Below, piece after piece: positions 22,550 to 34,197 of a stretch of DNA of 64,000 nucleotides; the stretch's first letter is position 1; every line of letters starts with the position of its first letter. The notes under the pieces were generated by a model, which saw only the letters and a program-made list of their open reading frames with translations, had not been told where the DNA came from and did not search any database. The position numbers and the translations under genes are program-made. Source of the stretch: Nymphaea colorata (taxonomy: Eukaryota > Streptophyta > Magnoliopsida > Nymphaeales > Nymphaeaceae); assembly GCF_008831285.2 (NCBI RefSeq), contig NC_045150.1, forward strand, positions 15,871,362 through 15,935,361, given 5' to 3'.

Positions 22550-23230
22550 AGAGTAGAATGGAAACAGGGTGGAAGAGTGATGTTTGGCAGCAGATGGGAT
22601 CCAAGATGCTTCTTATAGATTGAGGAGAATATGGGAGTGCCAATGTCGATTAGGATTCCTAATTTCCCAATAATTTTATGGAATCGATGCACTTTCCAAT
22701 CTATTGCCAGAGTGCTATGGGGAGAACCAATGGAAGATGACATCCATACTCAATCCATGTCAAGAATGGGGCTTGCAGAATCTGTGTTCAGGTAGCATTG
22801 GATTTAATCCAAAATCCGAGATTGAATTGGAATTAGAAGAGGAAGGAATTGTTCTTCAAGAAATCAACTATGTGAGTAACATTAAATTTTCCTCCCATTG
22901 CAAAATGAATATATACTCATATTACAAGTCGGTCTAGAGTTGATCAATTGGTGTTTTCTTCTGAAGAGGGTGTAGCAAAGAAAGATGGGTGGAAGGAATT
23001 GAAGATTATCATTATGTCAGGAGAGGTAAGGAGCTAACAAAGAAGAGACCCAGATCAAAAGCAGAACCAGAATTGGGGGATAACAAGTTTCAGTTTCTCC
23101 GTAGGCAGGTGGAAGTTGAAAAGGAACGTTAGACCCAGAATGATTGGAATGCAGAGATTGATTTACAGGAGACCAGAAATTGTGGAGTAACTTGAACACA
23201 ACCAGCTGGTGGGTGACGAGAAGATAAAGC
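22550..23230 (+). pseudogene. DUF4283 / LINE ORF1-like fragment 1, unit A
   Basis: Across frame breaks the translation resembles the DUF4283 domain of plant LINE-type ORF1 proteins. It has a 'LWNRCTFQSIARVL' block, 'GEPMEDDIHT', then a long acidic stretch ELELEEEGIVLQEINYV. It ends in 'KFSSHCK', which lines up with the Cys-x-x-Cys start of the following zinc knuckle. A charged tail (KKRPRSKAEPELGDNK) follows. Several stops and frame changes show it is dead. A second copy starts about 800 bp downstream. Assigned from pattern memory, not a search. Confidence 0.55.
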
Positions 23231-23329
23231 AGGAGATTTCAATTGATAACAAAAAGAATTGAAGGGGAAAACCGTGAGTCCTCATCAGGTTTGATTCTTT
23301 CTCCTCTATTAAAAAATAATTTTCAGGAG

Positions 23330-23800
23330 TTTGGATGGAATGAAAACTAGCAAAGAAATGACTGGTTTGGAAGGGTTCACAGTGAAGACGAACTCAGGGT
23401 AGTTTTTAGAAGGGGAGAATGGAAACTGGGTGGAAGAGTCATGGTTGCCAGCAGATGGGATCCAAGATGCTCCTTATCGATTGAGGAGAATATGGGAGTG
23501 CCAATCTGGATTAGGGGTTCCTAATTTGCCAGTATGTTGATGGAATCGATGCACTTTCCAAGCTATTAACACAGCGCCTTAGGGAGAACCGATGGAAGAT
23601 GACATCCATACTCATCGATGTCAAGATGGGGATTGCAGAATCTGTGTGCAGGTAGCATTGGATTTCAATCCAAAATCCGAGGTTGAATTGGAATTAGAAG
23701 AGGGAGGAATTGTTCTTCAAGAAATCAATTATGTGAGTAATATTAAATTTTCCTCCCATTGCAAAGTGAATATGTACTCATATGACAAGTCGGTGTAGAT
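23330..23800 (+). pseudogene. DUF4283 / LINE ORF1-like fragment 2, unit A
   Basis: Second tandem copy of the preceding fragment. Its best open part, 23592-23798, starts MEDDIHTHRCQDGDCRICVQ, continues ELELEEGGIVLQEINYVSNI and stops at 23796-23798. The upstream part matches 22550-22700 with stops. The tandem arrangement also exists in unit B (54975-55640 and 55755-56226), so it predates the large duplication. Confidence 0.55.
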
Positions 23801-23819
23801 GATTTTTTTTCCTCCCTAA

Positions 23820-24540
23820 TAGACCCAAATTCTGTTTCCTCCCTCTTTCCTCCACTGGAGAAGCTCTTCCGCCGTCTTCAGGGAAGAAACCAAAGCCTTT
23901 GAACAGAAGCAAATATAACTGCCTGAGTTTGTGACTCAGTGAAGGGTTGAGACAACCTGCTGTCGAGCTGAACCCGTAGGATGAGAACAGGAGCTGCCGA
24001 GAGGAGATTTCTGGAGATGATTCGTGAGGATCTGCAATGGGCTCATCACTGACATCCGCAGCAGAGAAATTCAGTCGACCCTGAGAAATTCCAGTGATAG
24101 GGGTTGCTGCCGGAGTACAGGAAGAATCCGGCGAGAAACGCGCCCTCCCCTGACTTACTCTCCTGCCATTCTCTGGAATAATTTGCTGGAGATGAAGGTG
24201 TATCAGGCAGCAGAGAGGAAGGCCGGCGTTGATTCTTCAGGCGATTAAAGCGGTCGAGCAGAAGATTATTCCAATTCCAGGTGTCTGAAGGACCTCTCTA
24301 CAAAAGCTTGGACTTTTTTGGAGTTAATGGAAGGGAGCAGTCGATTTCCCTCTTTTGTTTTGCTCTGATAACATGAGAAAACTTATTCAGAGGAGGCGCG
24401 AAAGATAAAGCTGGAGAGAACTTATTTTTATTGATTCCTTTGAACAACATATGTGTAGTACAAAAAAAGGTTATCACTTACAAGATTTTTGGTATGCAAG
24501 ATCATGATAATACACAATTTCTTGAGAAATTGAGAGCAGT
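23820..24540 (-). mobile_element. LTR-element leader plus 5' LTR remnant (unit A, second)
   Basis: The segment 24118-24370 repeats the leader found left of 19193 (gaagaatccggcgagaaa ... ctctgataaca). It is followed at 24372 by the LTR start tgagaaaactt. The primer-binding site here is altered (gataaca for gatacca). To the left, 23820-24118 repeats part of 13650-13970. No second LTR is seen on the left, so this is a truncated minus-strand element. Confidence 0.55.
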
Positions 24541-24659
24541 AAAAAATATTTCTGACTTATATTTACAAGATCCACAATTTTTGGAGTGGATAAAGGATTA
24601 CAAAAAGGAAGGTTATAATGGAACAAATCTGCCGTGTCTCCCTTTTAAGTAATCCCAGT

Positions 24660-24830
24660 AATTTCGATTTTGTCAATCTCCCCAACGTCTTCCTTAATTT
24701 TCGTCTTCCTATTGATATCAAGATCCTCACTGTCTTCCTTAATTCTCGTCTTTTCATTGACATCAAGATCCTCAACATCTTCAGCAACATTCTTATTTTT
24801 AATATCCATAAAATCACTTTTTGCTTATTT
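24660..24830. repeat. 45 bp minisatellite-like repeat, unit A
   Basis: Two to three copies of a ~45 bp unit (cttccttaattttcgtctt ... gatatcaagatcctca). In unit B (57110-57235) the minus-strand frame through it gives a repeated acidic/basic peptide (EDLDVNEKTRIKD-like). The counterpart here is not open the same way. Probably noncoding. Confidence 0.55.
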
Positions 24831-25055
24831 ACTTTCAGCAATATTCTTATCATTTCTATCCCAATCCATTAACCACCTAAAATGTAGTCTGCATAACAAT
24901 AACAGATCTTGATAAGAGCTCTGATCCCTTTTTCCTTGACACTTTGTTTATCACTCAGGGTTTGTTTGTTTATCGTACCTAAAATGGTCTCCTGTACCCT
25001 ATATATTGGGAGTCCATCTTCTCTCAAGAACATCAAAGAATGAACAAGCATCAAG

Positions 25056-25644
25056 ATGCCAAACCACAACCTGGTACATGCTTCATTTTGTTTTATTTTC
25101 ATGTTTTAACACTTCTTCCATAGGAGGCTGGTAGAGTGTGCATGCATTTGCTTAGTTATATCTGTACTAGCATATGTGATATGTGCTTCTAATAATTCAT
25201 TCACACCTATGTGGCTGCAGTTTGCACATAGGAAGCAGGAGCGGCAGCCGATGCCTCATAGGAACAAGCTCGAGGTATGGATTAAGAAAACACTGTCGTT
25301 ACTACGCCTACTGAAGCATGATAACCATTCACACGTTGCAACAAATTATGAAACCGGTGACTTTTTCAAGGAATTGATTCGTGTCTTCTGCATTTGGAAA
25401 GGTCTGCAGGCCTAAGGTGAGCACTCAAGGATTAAGCACACCTGAGGGAGTGATGCCAAGTGAAGAGGAAAAGAAGATAATGCCTCAGACGGAGGAATTT
25501 GAGGCCATGGTGGACGCGGTTATCAATCCCAATGCTGATGTGGCCTGCAACAAGTGAAGGCTACCCGTCTTTGTGGCTCTAGCGGATCCCACTCGATGGC
25601 AGTTTTGGCTTAAAGGAGCGTCCGAGCCTTACCAGGAGCATTAG
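25056..25644 (+). pseudogene. Small three-exon gene, copy A2 (premature stop)
   Basis: Exon 1 25056-25073 (MPNHNL), exon 2 25221-25274 (FAHRKQERQPMPHRNKLE), exon 3 25402-25644. Splice donors and acceptors are kept, although the exon 3 acceptor is weaker (gaaag for gcag). TGA at 25555-25557 replaces the CGA seen in copy B2 (57978-57980), a C-to-T change, and removes 29 residues. The rest of the frame to TAG 25642-25644 is otherwise open, so the inactivation is recent. Confidence 0.5.
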
Positions 25645-25818
25645 CTTGACCAACATCACCTTACCAACTCAAACTCCTCTTTTGATTCTCACCACCCCTT
25701 CCTCCCTTTCTCTTATACGTTTTCTGTATTCCTTTATTGTTTTTGACAATTTTTGCAAAATCATGACAATTTGTCACGAAATTATATGTTCTCTCTCTCT
25801 TTGTACCTCTTTATCTAG

Positions 25819-25878
25819 ATATCATGCCTTTCCATGTAACGTAAGCAAAAGAATTGGAACTGCCTTGTCATTCACTTG
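25819..25878 (+). other. Exon-like 60 bp module, copy 3
   Basis: Same block as 10807-10866, with 'atctag' before and 'gtaagatgg' after. The open frame reads YHAFPCNVSKRIGTALSFTW. It follows small-gene copy A2 by 174 bp and could be the remains of an additional 3' exon of that locus. Confidence 0.4.
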
Positions 25879-26409
25879 GTAAGATGGATAGACTTTAAAT
25901 GTCATTTAACATCTTGATTTCATGTCCAATTGAACCATTCCAAAAAAAAAAACAGACATGTCTCTGATTAAGAAATAGATGTGTTTGGATTTAAGAAATA
26001 ACATCCGACTGGATTCGGATTCAGATTCTGATATATATAAGTATCGGATCGGATACAGATTCAGTTCAGATTTACTTTTAAGTAATTACTCGTATCCAAA
26101 AGGCCACCACCCAAATATGGAACCATTTCTCAATGTCCACAAGCTCCAGCATGCTGGTATGTACGCAATTTTGGGTATTGCTGGGCCGCCGGCAAAAGTT
26201 GAAGTTATTCGGCAACATTCTCATTAAGAGCATCGTAAACAGTTGTCACCCATACCCTTGGAGAAGTTGGGAGCACTCGAGAGAATGACAGACCTTGTTC
26301 TTCTTGAAAATCAATGGACCTAAATACAAAAAAGAAAAAAGAAAAATATTTGAAATAAAATATATTATTAACCGTCTGTCAGTTTCGAGCTTCGAAACAA
26401 ATGAAAAAA

Positions 26410-26870
26410 AAGTCAAATCCAAATTTGAATCCGAAATCAGATTCCACAATCTGAATCTGATTCGAATGTTATTTTTTTCCTCATCCAAAATCAGATTTCA
26501 TAATTTGAATCTGATCTAAATCCATTCTTTTCTCATCCTAATCTGAATCTGAAATCAGATGGCACAATCAGAATCCGATCTGAATCCTATTTTTATATTT
26601 GAATCTGAATCCAAATTTTGAACTGAATCTGACTGATTTACAAAATATAAGAGCATTGGATATAGAATATTATTTAAAACTAAGTCCGATCTGGGTCTGA
26701 TCGGATATTTTTGTGTTTCTGAATCTGAATTCAATTGGACATTTTGTATAACTGAATCCGTATCGGATCGGATATTTATGCATATTTGAATCTGAATTAA
26801 CTGAATCCGTATCGGATCGGATATTTATGCATATTTGAATCTGAATCTATTGGATGTCATTTCTTAATTT
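26410..26870. repeat. GAATCT-rich degenerate repeat block, copy 2
   Basis: Same composition as 21055-21445. It includes a ~50 bp perfect or near-perfect tandem duplication around 26745-26845 (actgaatccgtatcggatcg ... tttgaatctgaat) that is single in unit B. Confidence 0.75.
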
Positions 26871-27065
26871 CAAATCCTATCTTATTTTTTTAGTTGATTA
26901 GTAAATTTATTTTCTTCATCCAAATGTTTTTGGAGCAGTTGGCTTGGACATCCAATTCAAATCAGACATATTGACATCCTTAGGTTGAAGCTTCCCCATT
27001 CCAACTGACTTGTTTCACCATTGTAAACAGGGGATGAGTCCATTTGTGTGTGTCATGTGGATTAG

Positions 27066-27200
27066 AGCAGTAAAACGAGTCGAGCCAACTGAAGCTGGAC
27101 TCGAATTTTCTTTGTTAAGCTCAAGCTTAACTCAAGACTCGCGATTATAAACAAGTCAAGTTCGAGTTTCATAAAGTTGATTTGATTGACTTGAGTAAAC
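27066..27200. mobile_element. Truncated hAT-like MITE, copy 2
   Basis: Begins 'agagcagtaaaacgagtcga', homologous to the left 135 bp of 21641-21985, and stops at 'gagtaaaccatttat'. The right end is missing here and also in the unit B copy, so the truncation predates the duplication. Confidence 0.5.
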
Positions 27201-27209
27201 CATTTATGC

Positions 27210-28534
27210 ATTGAAGAACTGACCTCAGAATGGTGATAATTTGTCCCTGTGGAACTTGTCTTGTATAAGTTGTTCTTCCTCATGCTAAGTCATAGATCAA
27301 TACCTGAAACCCAGCATTCAAGTCAATGGTTCGGGTGCCAAATTACCCAAGTTAGAAAGACAAAAAGATGCCCTTAGAATTAGGGAAAAAAAAAAACCCT
27401 TCACATGGTTATCATGAGTTCAGTGTACCTCCCAGATTTTGAGAAATGTAAATTAACTTACTCTTTGGCAGTCAAGAAAAATAAAAAAAAAAAAATCACT
27501 TTGGGCCCCTTCAAAAATTTTTAAAAACATAATGGCCTGAAGCCAGCTGTTGGAGTGTTGAGTCTATCCATACTTGATAGCCTTCCCTAATTCTGTAAGG
27601 GTATTTATGTATTTTTTATTTTGTGGAAATAGCTTTGTGTGGCATTTTGGCTTGTACTTTGTAATTTTTTTCTGATAGTGGAAATAGCTCAAATTTTTTT
27701 CAATGATTCACTTCTTAGTTTTAAGTTTGACAGATTAATTTAGATTCCCCTTTAGGGGCAAATAGAATCGATGCCTTAGGTTCTAAACAGAAACTGTTTG
27801 CCTCTATCTCATCAACCCTGTTCGAGACGTCCCTTATTTCCCTTTTGCCTCCAAGGTCTTACGCTGCTTCAGCTTGCACAAAAATTGCAGCCTATGCCAC
27901 TTGGAGATGTAGACCAACCATTGCCCCGAGTTGGTCTACCAAACCCTAGGGCTTTTTGTTGCATTATATGGTAACTAAAATAATACACTTTAAAAATTTG
28001 AGCTAGCACTGATGATGTTATATTGTTCATTAAATATTTGATAAATACTTTAGACCCATTGCGACACTCATAATCCTCATATTTTCTAATGACACATTCC
28101 AATTGTGCGTTCACATACTTTGAAAAGCCTAGCTAACTACCGTTTGATTATACGGATTACACAGTTTATGGTGGAACTAGCCTCCTAGTGCACACACATT
28201 TTTTTTCCAGCCTAGCCAAGTTTATGAATCCATATGATCGTCCGTATGCATTACATTATTATGGCACTCATAATTTTCATATTTTCAAGTGTAAATGTTA
28301 CAGGATAGGAGGGTACACAAATTAAGTATGAAACCTGGTGATTTTTTTTAAGCATAGAAGTATAGCCTAGCTTTATGTAACAATATTAGAAAAAATATCA
28401 ATGATAGCAATTATTTTTACAAAGATGATATTTTCCCCCTCATGGGAGAAAGATGAGTGGAAGTCATGTTTGCAAGATATTCGTGTGAACAAATTATACA
28501 AGATATTATAGTCACCACAAGTCAATAGTACACC
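27210..28534. other. Spacer at the end of unit A, no supported gene
   Basis: A+T-rich and collinear with 59520-60853. A segment near 27500-27690 has a further relative at 61260-61460. No open frame is conserved. Confidence 0.5.
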
Positions 28535-28634
28535 NNNNNNNNNNNNNNNNNNNNNNNNNNNNNNNNNNNNNNNNNNNNNNNNNNNNNNNNNNNNNNNNNN
28601 NNNNNNNNNNNNNNNNNNNNNNNNNNNNNNNNNN
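28535..28634. other. Assembly gap, exactly 100 N
   Basis: Exactly 100 N, the usual placeholder for a gap of unknown size. It falls precisely at the junction of the two tandem units, so the true junction and any intervening sequence are missing. Confidence 0.99.
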
Positions 28635-29813
28635 GTTATTTAAATAATTAGAACACTAGAAAATAGACTTATTTTGAATTAATGTAGGGCATGCAGTGCT
28701 CATTCCAATAAATTATGTGTGGAGTTTGAAACAAAATTTACAACGACTAAATGCAAAACGTTTGTACGCTTTTTGGTTATGGACAACTACATACTACACA
28801 CACACACACACACACACCACACACATATATATAAGATACAAAGAAGTTCTTACCATCTTACTGGAAAACTTTGGGATGTGGAAGTACGTATAAATTAAAG
28901 GGGAAAACTTAATTTTACTACGAAACTTTCCCTTGATCAGATAGACAGATCTTATGTTCCTCACATTAAATACTTATGTTCCTCACATTAAATACCGTTG
29001 GAACTAAGGGTGCGTTGTTTCACCGCAGATTGAGACCCACAATGTTCTGAGATCACTAGGATTTCAAATGTATGAATTTAAGCTTGAATACCCCCCATCC
29101 GACTTTATATCCATAGTTCTTTACATGTTACCTCGATATAAGATCCATATTACTAAGATCCTTAATTTACTTAGACTGAGGATCTTACAATGCAGACTCA
29201 GAACAGAGGCTATCGAATACCAACCAGAAGGAAAATGAGAGATTGATCCAGAGCTTGTGGTGCCAAAATAGGCTACATTAAACATTTCCCTGTCATCGCC
29301 TAGTCCATCTAAATATTGATGGGCTAGAACATTAATTGATAAATTGATGCCCCCTCATAATGTATTTTTGCTAGTAGTTGATTTTTAAAATTTCTTGGGC
29401 CCCCTACTAACTGCCACCAAATATGGAGTTAATACACGTCAAGCATTCCCTGTCCTATCTTGAACCGTTCTACATTATTCAAGTTCCCTGATAGTTGAGT
29501 CAATTCTGCAGGTTTTGATGGGGAGCTCACAAGATTCATTAATTGATTTTTATCATCTTCGAATCTGACTCAAACTGTAAGTCTGATCCAAACTTTGAAT
29601 CATGACGTCTTTTCCATTGGATGATTTAAGGAGGAATTACAAAAACGGAAGAAAGAGTTGAAAACTGGCATAAAGAAAACATGATAGTGGAAATATACTA
29701 ATGAACTAAGGGCTACGTGGCCATGAGAATGCCATTAACGTGATCAGCCATGTCATGGTTGTGCAAGATTAACAATTTTTTTTAAAAAAAGACACCGTTT
29801 CTCAATGAGAATC

Positions 29814-29820
29814 TATGAAA
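29814..29820 (+). promoter_or_regulatory. Damaged TATA box of RLK copy B
   Basis: tatgaaa at the position of tataaaa in copy A. One A-to-G change removes the canonical box and creates an upstream ATG in frame with the RLK. Confidence 0.6.
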
Positions 29821-32527
29821 GGGGCTTTGATTCCATATCATGGTTATGCAGGCATAGAATTACCACCAACAACTTCGGTTGGTATGGCTGCAGCAGGTTT
29901 GTCACCTTTTCCCGTAAGGTTTCTTCTGTGTTGCTTCCTTACCTTGACTGTAGTGCTTGGCGAGGAAGAGGTATCACCAGCTTTTGTTTCTCTAAGCAAT
30001 GTGACTGATGAATTTGCAATGCTATCCTTCAAATCCCAGGTCACCAGAGACACCTACAATGTACTCTCAAACTGGAACTCAAACATTTCCTTCTGCCAAT
30101 GGAATGGAGTTTCATGCAGCCGTAGTGCACAAAGGGTTGTTGCTCTGAACCTCACCGACAAGGCACTTGAAGGTACCCTCTCCCCATACATCAGCAATCT
30201 CTCCTTCTTACAAGTTCTTCATCTCTCAAACAACAGTTTCCATGGTCACCTTCTCGTTGATTTTAGCCGCCTCCCTTCGTTGAAAATACTTTCCATATGG
30301 GGAAACCATTTTAAAGGGTTAATTCCATAAACACTGAGCCATTGTCAAGGTCTCCAAACACTATCAGCAGGGAGCAACCAATTATATGGAAGCATCCCAA
30401 AGTTTCTAGGCAGTTTGTGAGAACCAAGTACTTAAACATTGGTGGTAATAGGCTCACTGGCACCATTCCAGTTGCTTTGGGTAATCTCTCAAAACTGGAG
30501 TGGTTTTCTATCAGTGAAAGTCAGATACAGGGGAACATTCCTTCTGATTTTGGAAGCCTAACCCACTTGATGGCCTTTAGCATGCAAAGGAACAATCTCA
30601 TTGGTACACTGCCTGAGAGCTTGTTTAACCTATCCGCTCTTTGGGGTTGAGTTTCATGACCAATCAACTAACAGGGCATCTCCCAAAAGATGCTGGCCGC
30701 TTCCTGCCCAATCTCCGACGACTCTATATGCATATAAACAATTTTGATGGCCCTCTCCGGCTTCTCTTTCTAATGCTACAAGACTTCAAGTTCTTAGTGC
30801 AGAAAGCAATAAATTTAGTGGTCCGATACCATTAGAATAGGTAGTCTGTCACAACTCAGTACCTTTCACTTGGGGAAATATGTTGACCAATGTCCCTGGC
30901 AACCGAGAGATCTCCATTCTCACATCTTTCACTAGGTGTCGGATGCTAGAGGAACTTTATCCATCACAAAACCTTTTGAACGGCATTCTTCCTTCCTCTG
31001 TTGGAAACTGACAACCACCTTGTCGAAACTTGACCTTTCCTCTAATCAGATTGAAGGTACTATCCCATTAGCCCTAGCCAACTTGACCAAGTTAATTGCC
31101 TTAAAGTTGAGTTCCAACAAAATAAAAGGGCTCATTCCACCAAATATAGGACAGATGCACAGCTTACAGATGTTGCTTCTTGAAAACAATTCATTAGAAG
31201 GCCCAATCCCACTATCATTCTACCAGTTGGTCCGCATGTATGGTCTTGATATTGGACACAACATGCCAATTGGGTCAATTTCAAGCTCTATAAACAATCT
31301 CACTAGTTTGCAGAGGCTGTATCTAAGTTCAAACAAATTGTCATCAACACTACCGCCTGGTCTTTGTGAGTTGAAGGACTTGCGGAGCTATACATGCAGG
31401 ACAACTACTTCACTGGTCACCTGCCATTGGGTATTGGGAATTTTATCATCATGGACCACATAGATATCTCTGCCAACAAGCTGAGTGGAGAATTGCCTGC
31501 ATCATTATCAAAGCTCCAAATGCTAGAGTATTTGAATCTCTCTCAGAACACATTTGATGGTCGCATTCCTGAACAACTTCATCACATGCTAAACCTTGGC
31601 ACTATTGACCTTTCCCATAACAAGCTTTCCGGTGAGATACCAAAATCATTGGACAAACTTCAATACATCCAGGTCTTGGACTTGTCCTTCAATCTATTGG
31701 AAGGAGAGATTCCAAGTGGTGGAAAGTTTGCAAACCTTTCTGCCGAGTCATTCCTAGGAAGCTATGCACTATGTGGAGCTCCCAAATTCCAAGTCCCATT
31801 GTGCTTACACAAAACAGAGAGACAAAGTAAGAGCAATGCGGCTAAAGTCATTGTTGCTTGCGCAATTGGAGGCTCAGCACTTTTGGTCATTGTTTGCACA
31901 TTCATTGGTATCTCATGCTATAGAAAGAAGCGGTTGTTGAAACAACCCGATGACATTGAAAGATTACGAGGAATTACACTTCCCGTGATTTCTCATAGAG
32001 AGTTAGTGCATGCAACGAGCAACTTCAGTAATGCAAATTTTCTTGGGAATGGAAGCTTTGGTTCAGTGTACAAAGGAATTCTAGCAGATGGAATGACAGT
32101 GGCTGTTAAGGTCCATAATTTGTTATTTGGGGAGCATCTAAAAGTTTTGACATCGAGTGCACTGTCATGCCCAAATCAGGCACCGAAATCTCGTTAAAGT
32201 CATTACGTATTGCTCTAGTAGAGATTTCAAGGCTTAGTTCTCCAATACATGCCCCTTGGGGGCCTATAAGTCTATCTACATTCAGATGGCCATCACTTGA
32301 ATATCATTCAGAGATTGGATATCATGATAGATGTGGCTTGTGCTCTAGAATATCTTCACCATGGTTACTCGGAGACTATAGTTCATTGTGATCTGAAGTC
32401 AAGTAATGTGCTTCTAGATGAGAACATGACAGCATACATCAGCGATTTTGGCATTGCAAAGATTCTAGTTGGTCAGAATTATTCTACTCTTACAGCCACT
32501 CTGGGAACCACAGATACATTGCACCAG

Positions 32528-33008
32528 GTATGTATCTCTTATTTTTTGTCTTTTTATAAATTTTGTGTTTCACGAAGTGTGAGTATAATTGCCTGAACCG
32601 TTCTTGAGTCAACGTGACCTCGCTTTGAGTTCTTATATGTGTGTGTGCATGTGAACACATTCTCTTTCTCTTCAATAATGCTCTCACAGAGAAAGTAGAA
32701 GAGAAGGTGGGATCACATGGGAGGGGCTGGAGAGGTCATAAGGTGAGATAGAAAAGACAAATAGAGAGTGGGTGGGTTTGCCAGTCCTAGTCGTCTCTCT
32801 CTCATATATATATAATCATTCATTTATTTATTTATATTGAAATCAGCTGGCTAAGGTTTTTTTTTTTAATTTTGTATTGTTTAAAACGTTGCAAAAAATG
32901 CATTGATGATAGTCAATGTTTTGACAACCCTTTTTAGCATTGGGACCATTTTTAGGGTCACAAAATAAGAAAAGGAGTCATCCGTAACATAGGTAGCTCG
33001 CTGATTTC

Positions 33009-33049
<41 letters not shown>

Positions 33050-34197
33050 GGTCTTGACTTCATGGTTTAGCAAATTTACTCTTTTGTGGTTTGCAATATA
33101 ATATCAATAAATATATTAATTGATGTGCAACACCCATGATCCTTCTAATCATCATGATTTGATAGTTCACGCATAAAGGCAAACACAAGTGGTTCCTAGC
33201 TCAATAATGTAAAGGTCATTGACAAAATCTTCTACATGGACAATGCATTCGTTGTTCGTTTGGCTTGTGGTGTTGCATGCTAGTCTTTGCATTGTTTTAT
33301 GCTCATGTACACGTGTTATTTGCATGTCCTCAACAGACAAGAATCTTCAATTGATCTTCTTCTTTCAACAGAAGTTATAATTTTTTTTTCTTGTATAAAA
33401 GAATCGTAATCGTAAATACCTTTCTACCTAATGGTTTAAGACTGGCTAACACCCGGCACTATTAAATAATTTACTCGATTTAAGAGCCAATTAAGAGAAC
33501 CTTGAGATAGGTCACAGGAGAATTAGAAGTAAGATGAGTTTAATTAGGCCTTTATGTTGTGAAATCATTGCGCCAACCAATTAATGAATGTCAACAAGTC
33601 TCACATGCCCCATAGAAAAAATCTGGATATGTGTTTGAATTCTTTTTAGAGCACTTGAATATCATATATATAGGACATCAGTTCAAAATAGACTTGGGCA
33701 ACGGCCAGCCCAGCTTGATAAGAACTGGGTTCGGGCCGGCCTGATGTCTGAAATCCGAGCCTAGGACCGGTGCGATTACATAAAAATTATTTTTAAATAT
33801 AAAATAAATTTTTTGAATATAAAATATATTTTAAATAACAATATATATTATTAATAAAATAAAATTAATATTTAAAAGTTATCGGGAGGATCAGACCCGT
33901 GGGCTACCGGTTGGCGATACATTATCGGCAGCTGAACCTGGGCCGGTCTGACGGGGTACCCATTTGGTACCTGGCTGATAACTACGTCTAGTTCTAAATC
34001 ATAATCTTGTATTTATTTTTAGATGTATATATGAGAATACAACAAGAGAAAGGCAGGATTGGAGGTTCAATTGCTTAAGTCCATTAATTTCCAGGCCTCT
34101 TGCCCAAAATCAATTAGTGCAATTGTGTCATAGATGAGCGTTAGCCAATTATATTATGCCTGCTAATCATGTCTAATATTGTTGGATGGTTAATTAG
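32528..34197 (+). other. RLK intron, copy B
   Basis: Bounded by gtatgt and ttaattag, phase 1 (after the first base of the Glu codon), the position typical of LRR-XII kinases. It contains an (AT)n run at 33013-33045 and the hAT-like GC-rich element near 33695-34015, which has lost many G and C bases relative to copy A. Confidence 0.75.
33695..34015. mobile_element. hAT-like GC-rich element in RLK intron, copy B
   Basis: Counterpart of 7695-8030. Runs such as gggccc and cccgg in copy A are shortened here (for example at 33890-33960), giving a net loss of about 15 bp, nearly all from G or C homopolymers. Confidence 0.5.

Larger units (their letters stand above)
2591..28534. repeat. Unit A of a ~26 kb tandem segmental duplication
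   Basis: From 'gttatttaaataattagaac' at 2591 to the edge of the N run, this stretch aligns collinearly with 28635-60853. Anchors: RLK start 3837/29884, polypurine tract 8520/35510, gag fragment 12930/39860, hairpin 18838/46412, small-gene exon 1 19580/47143 and 25056/57476, and right end 28490/60820. Differences are scattered substitutions and small indels plus a few large gains and losses. Relative to unit B it lacks about 1.03 kb (including the RLK final exon), about 0.36 kb and about 0.18 kb of a gag region, the copia element, and a ~173 bp insert. Confidence 0.93.
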
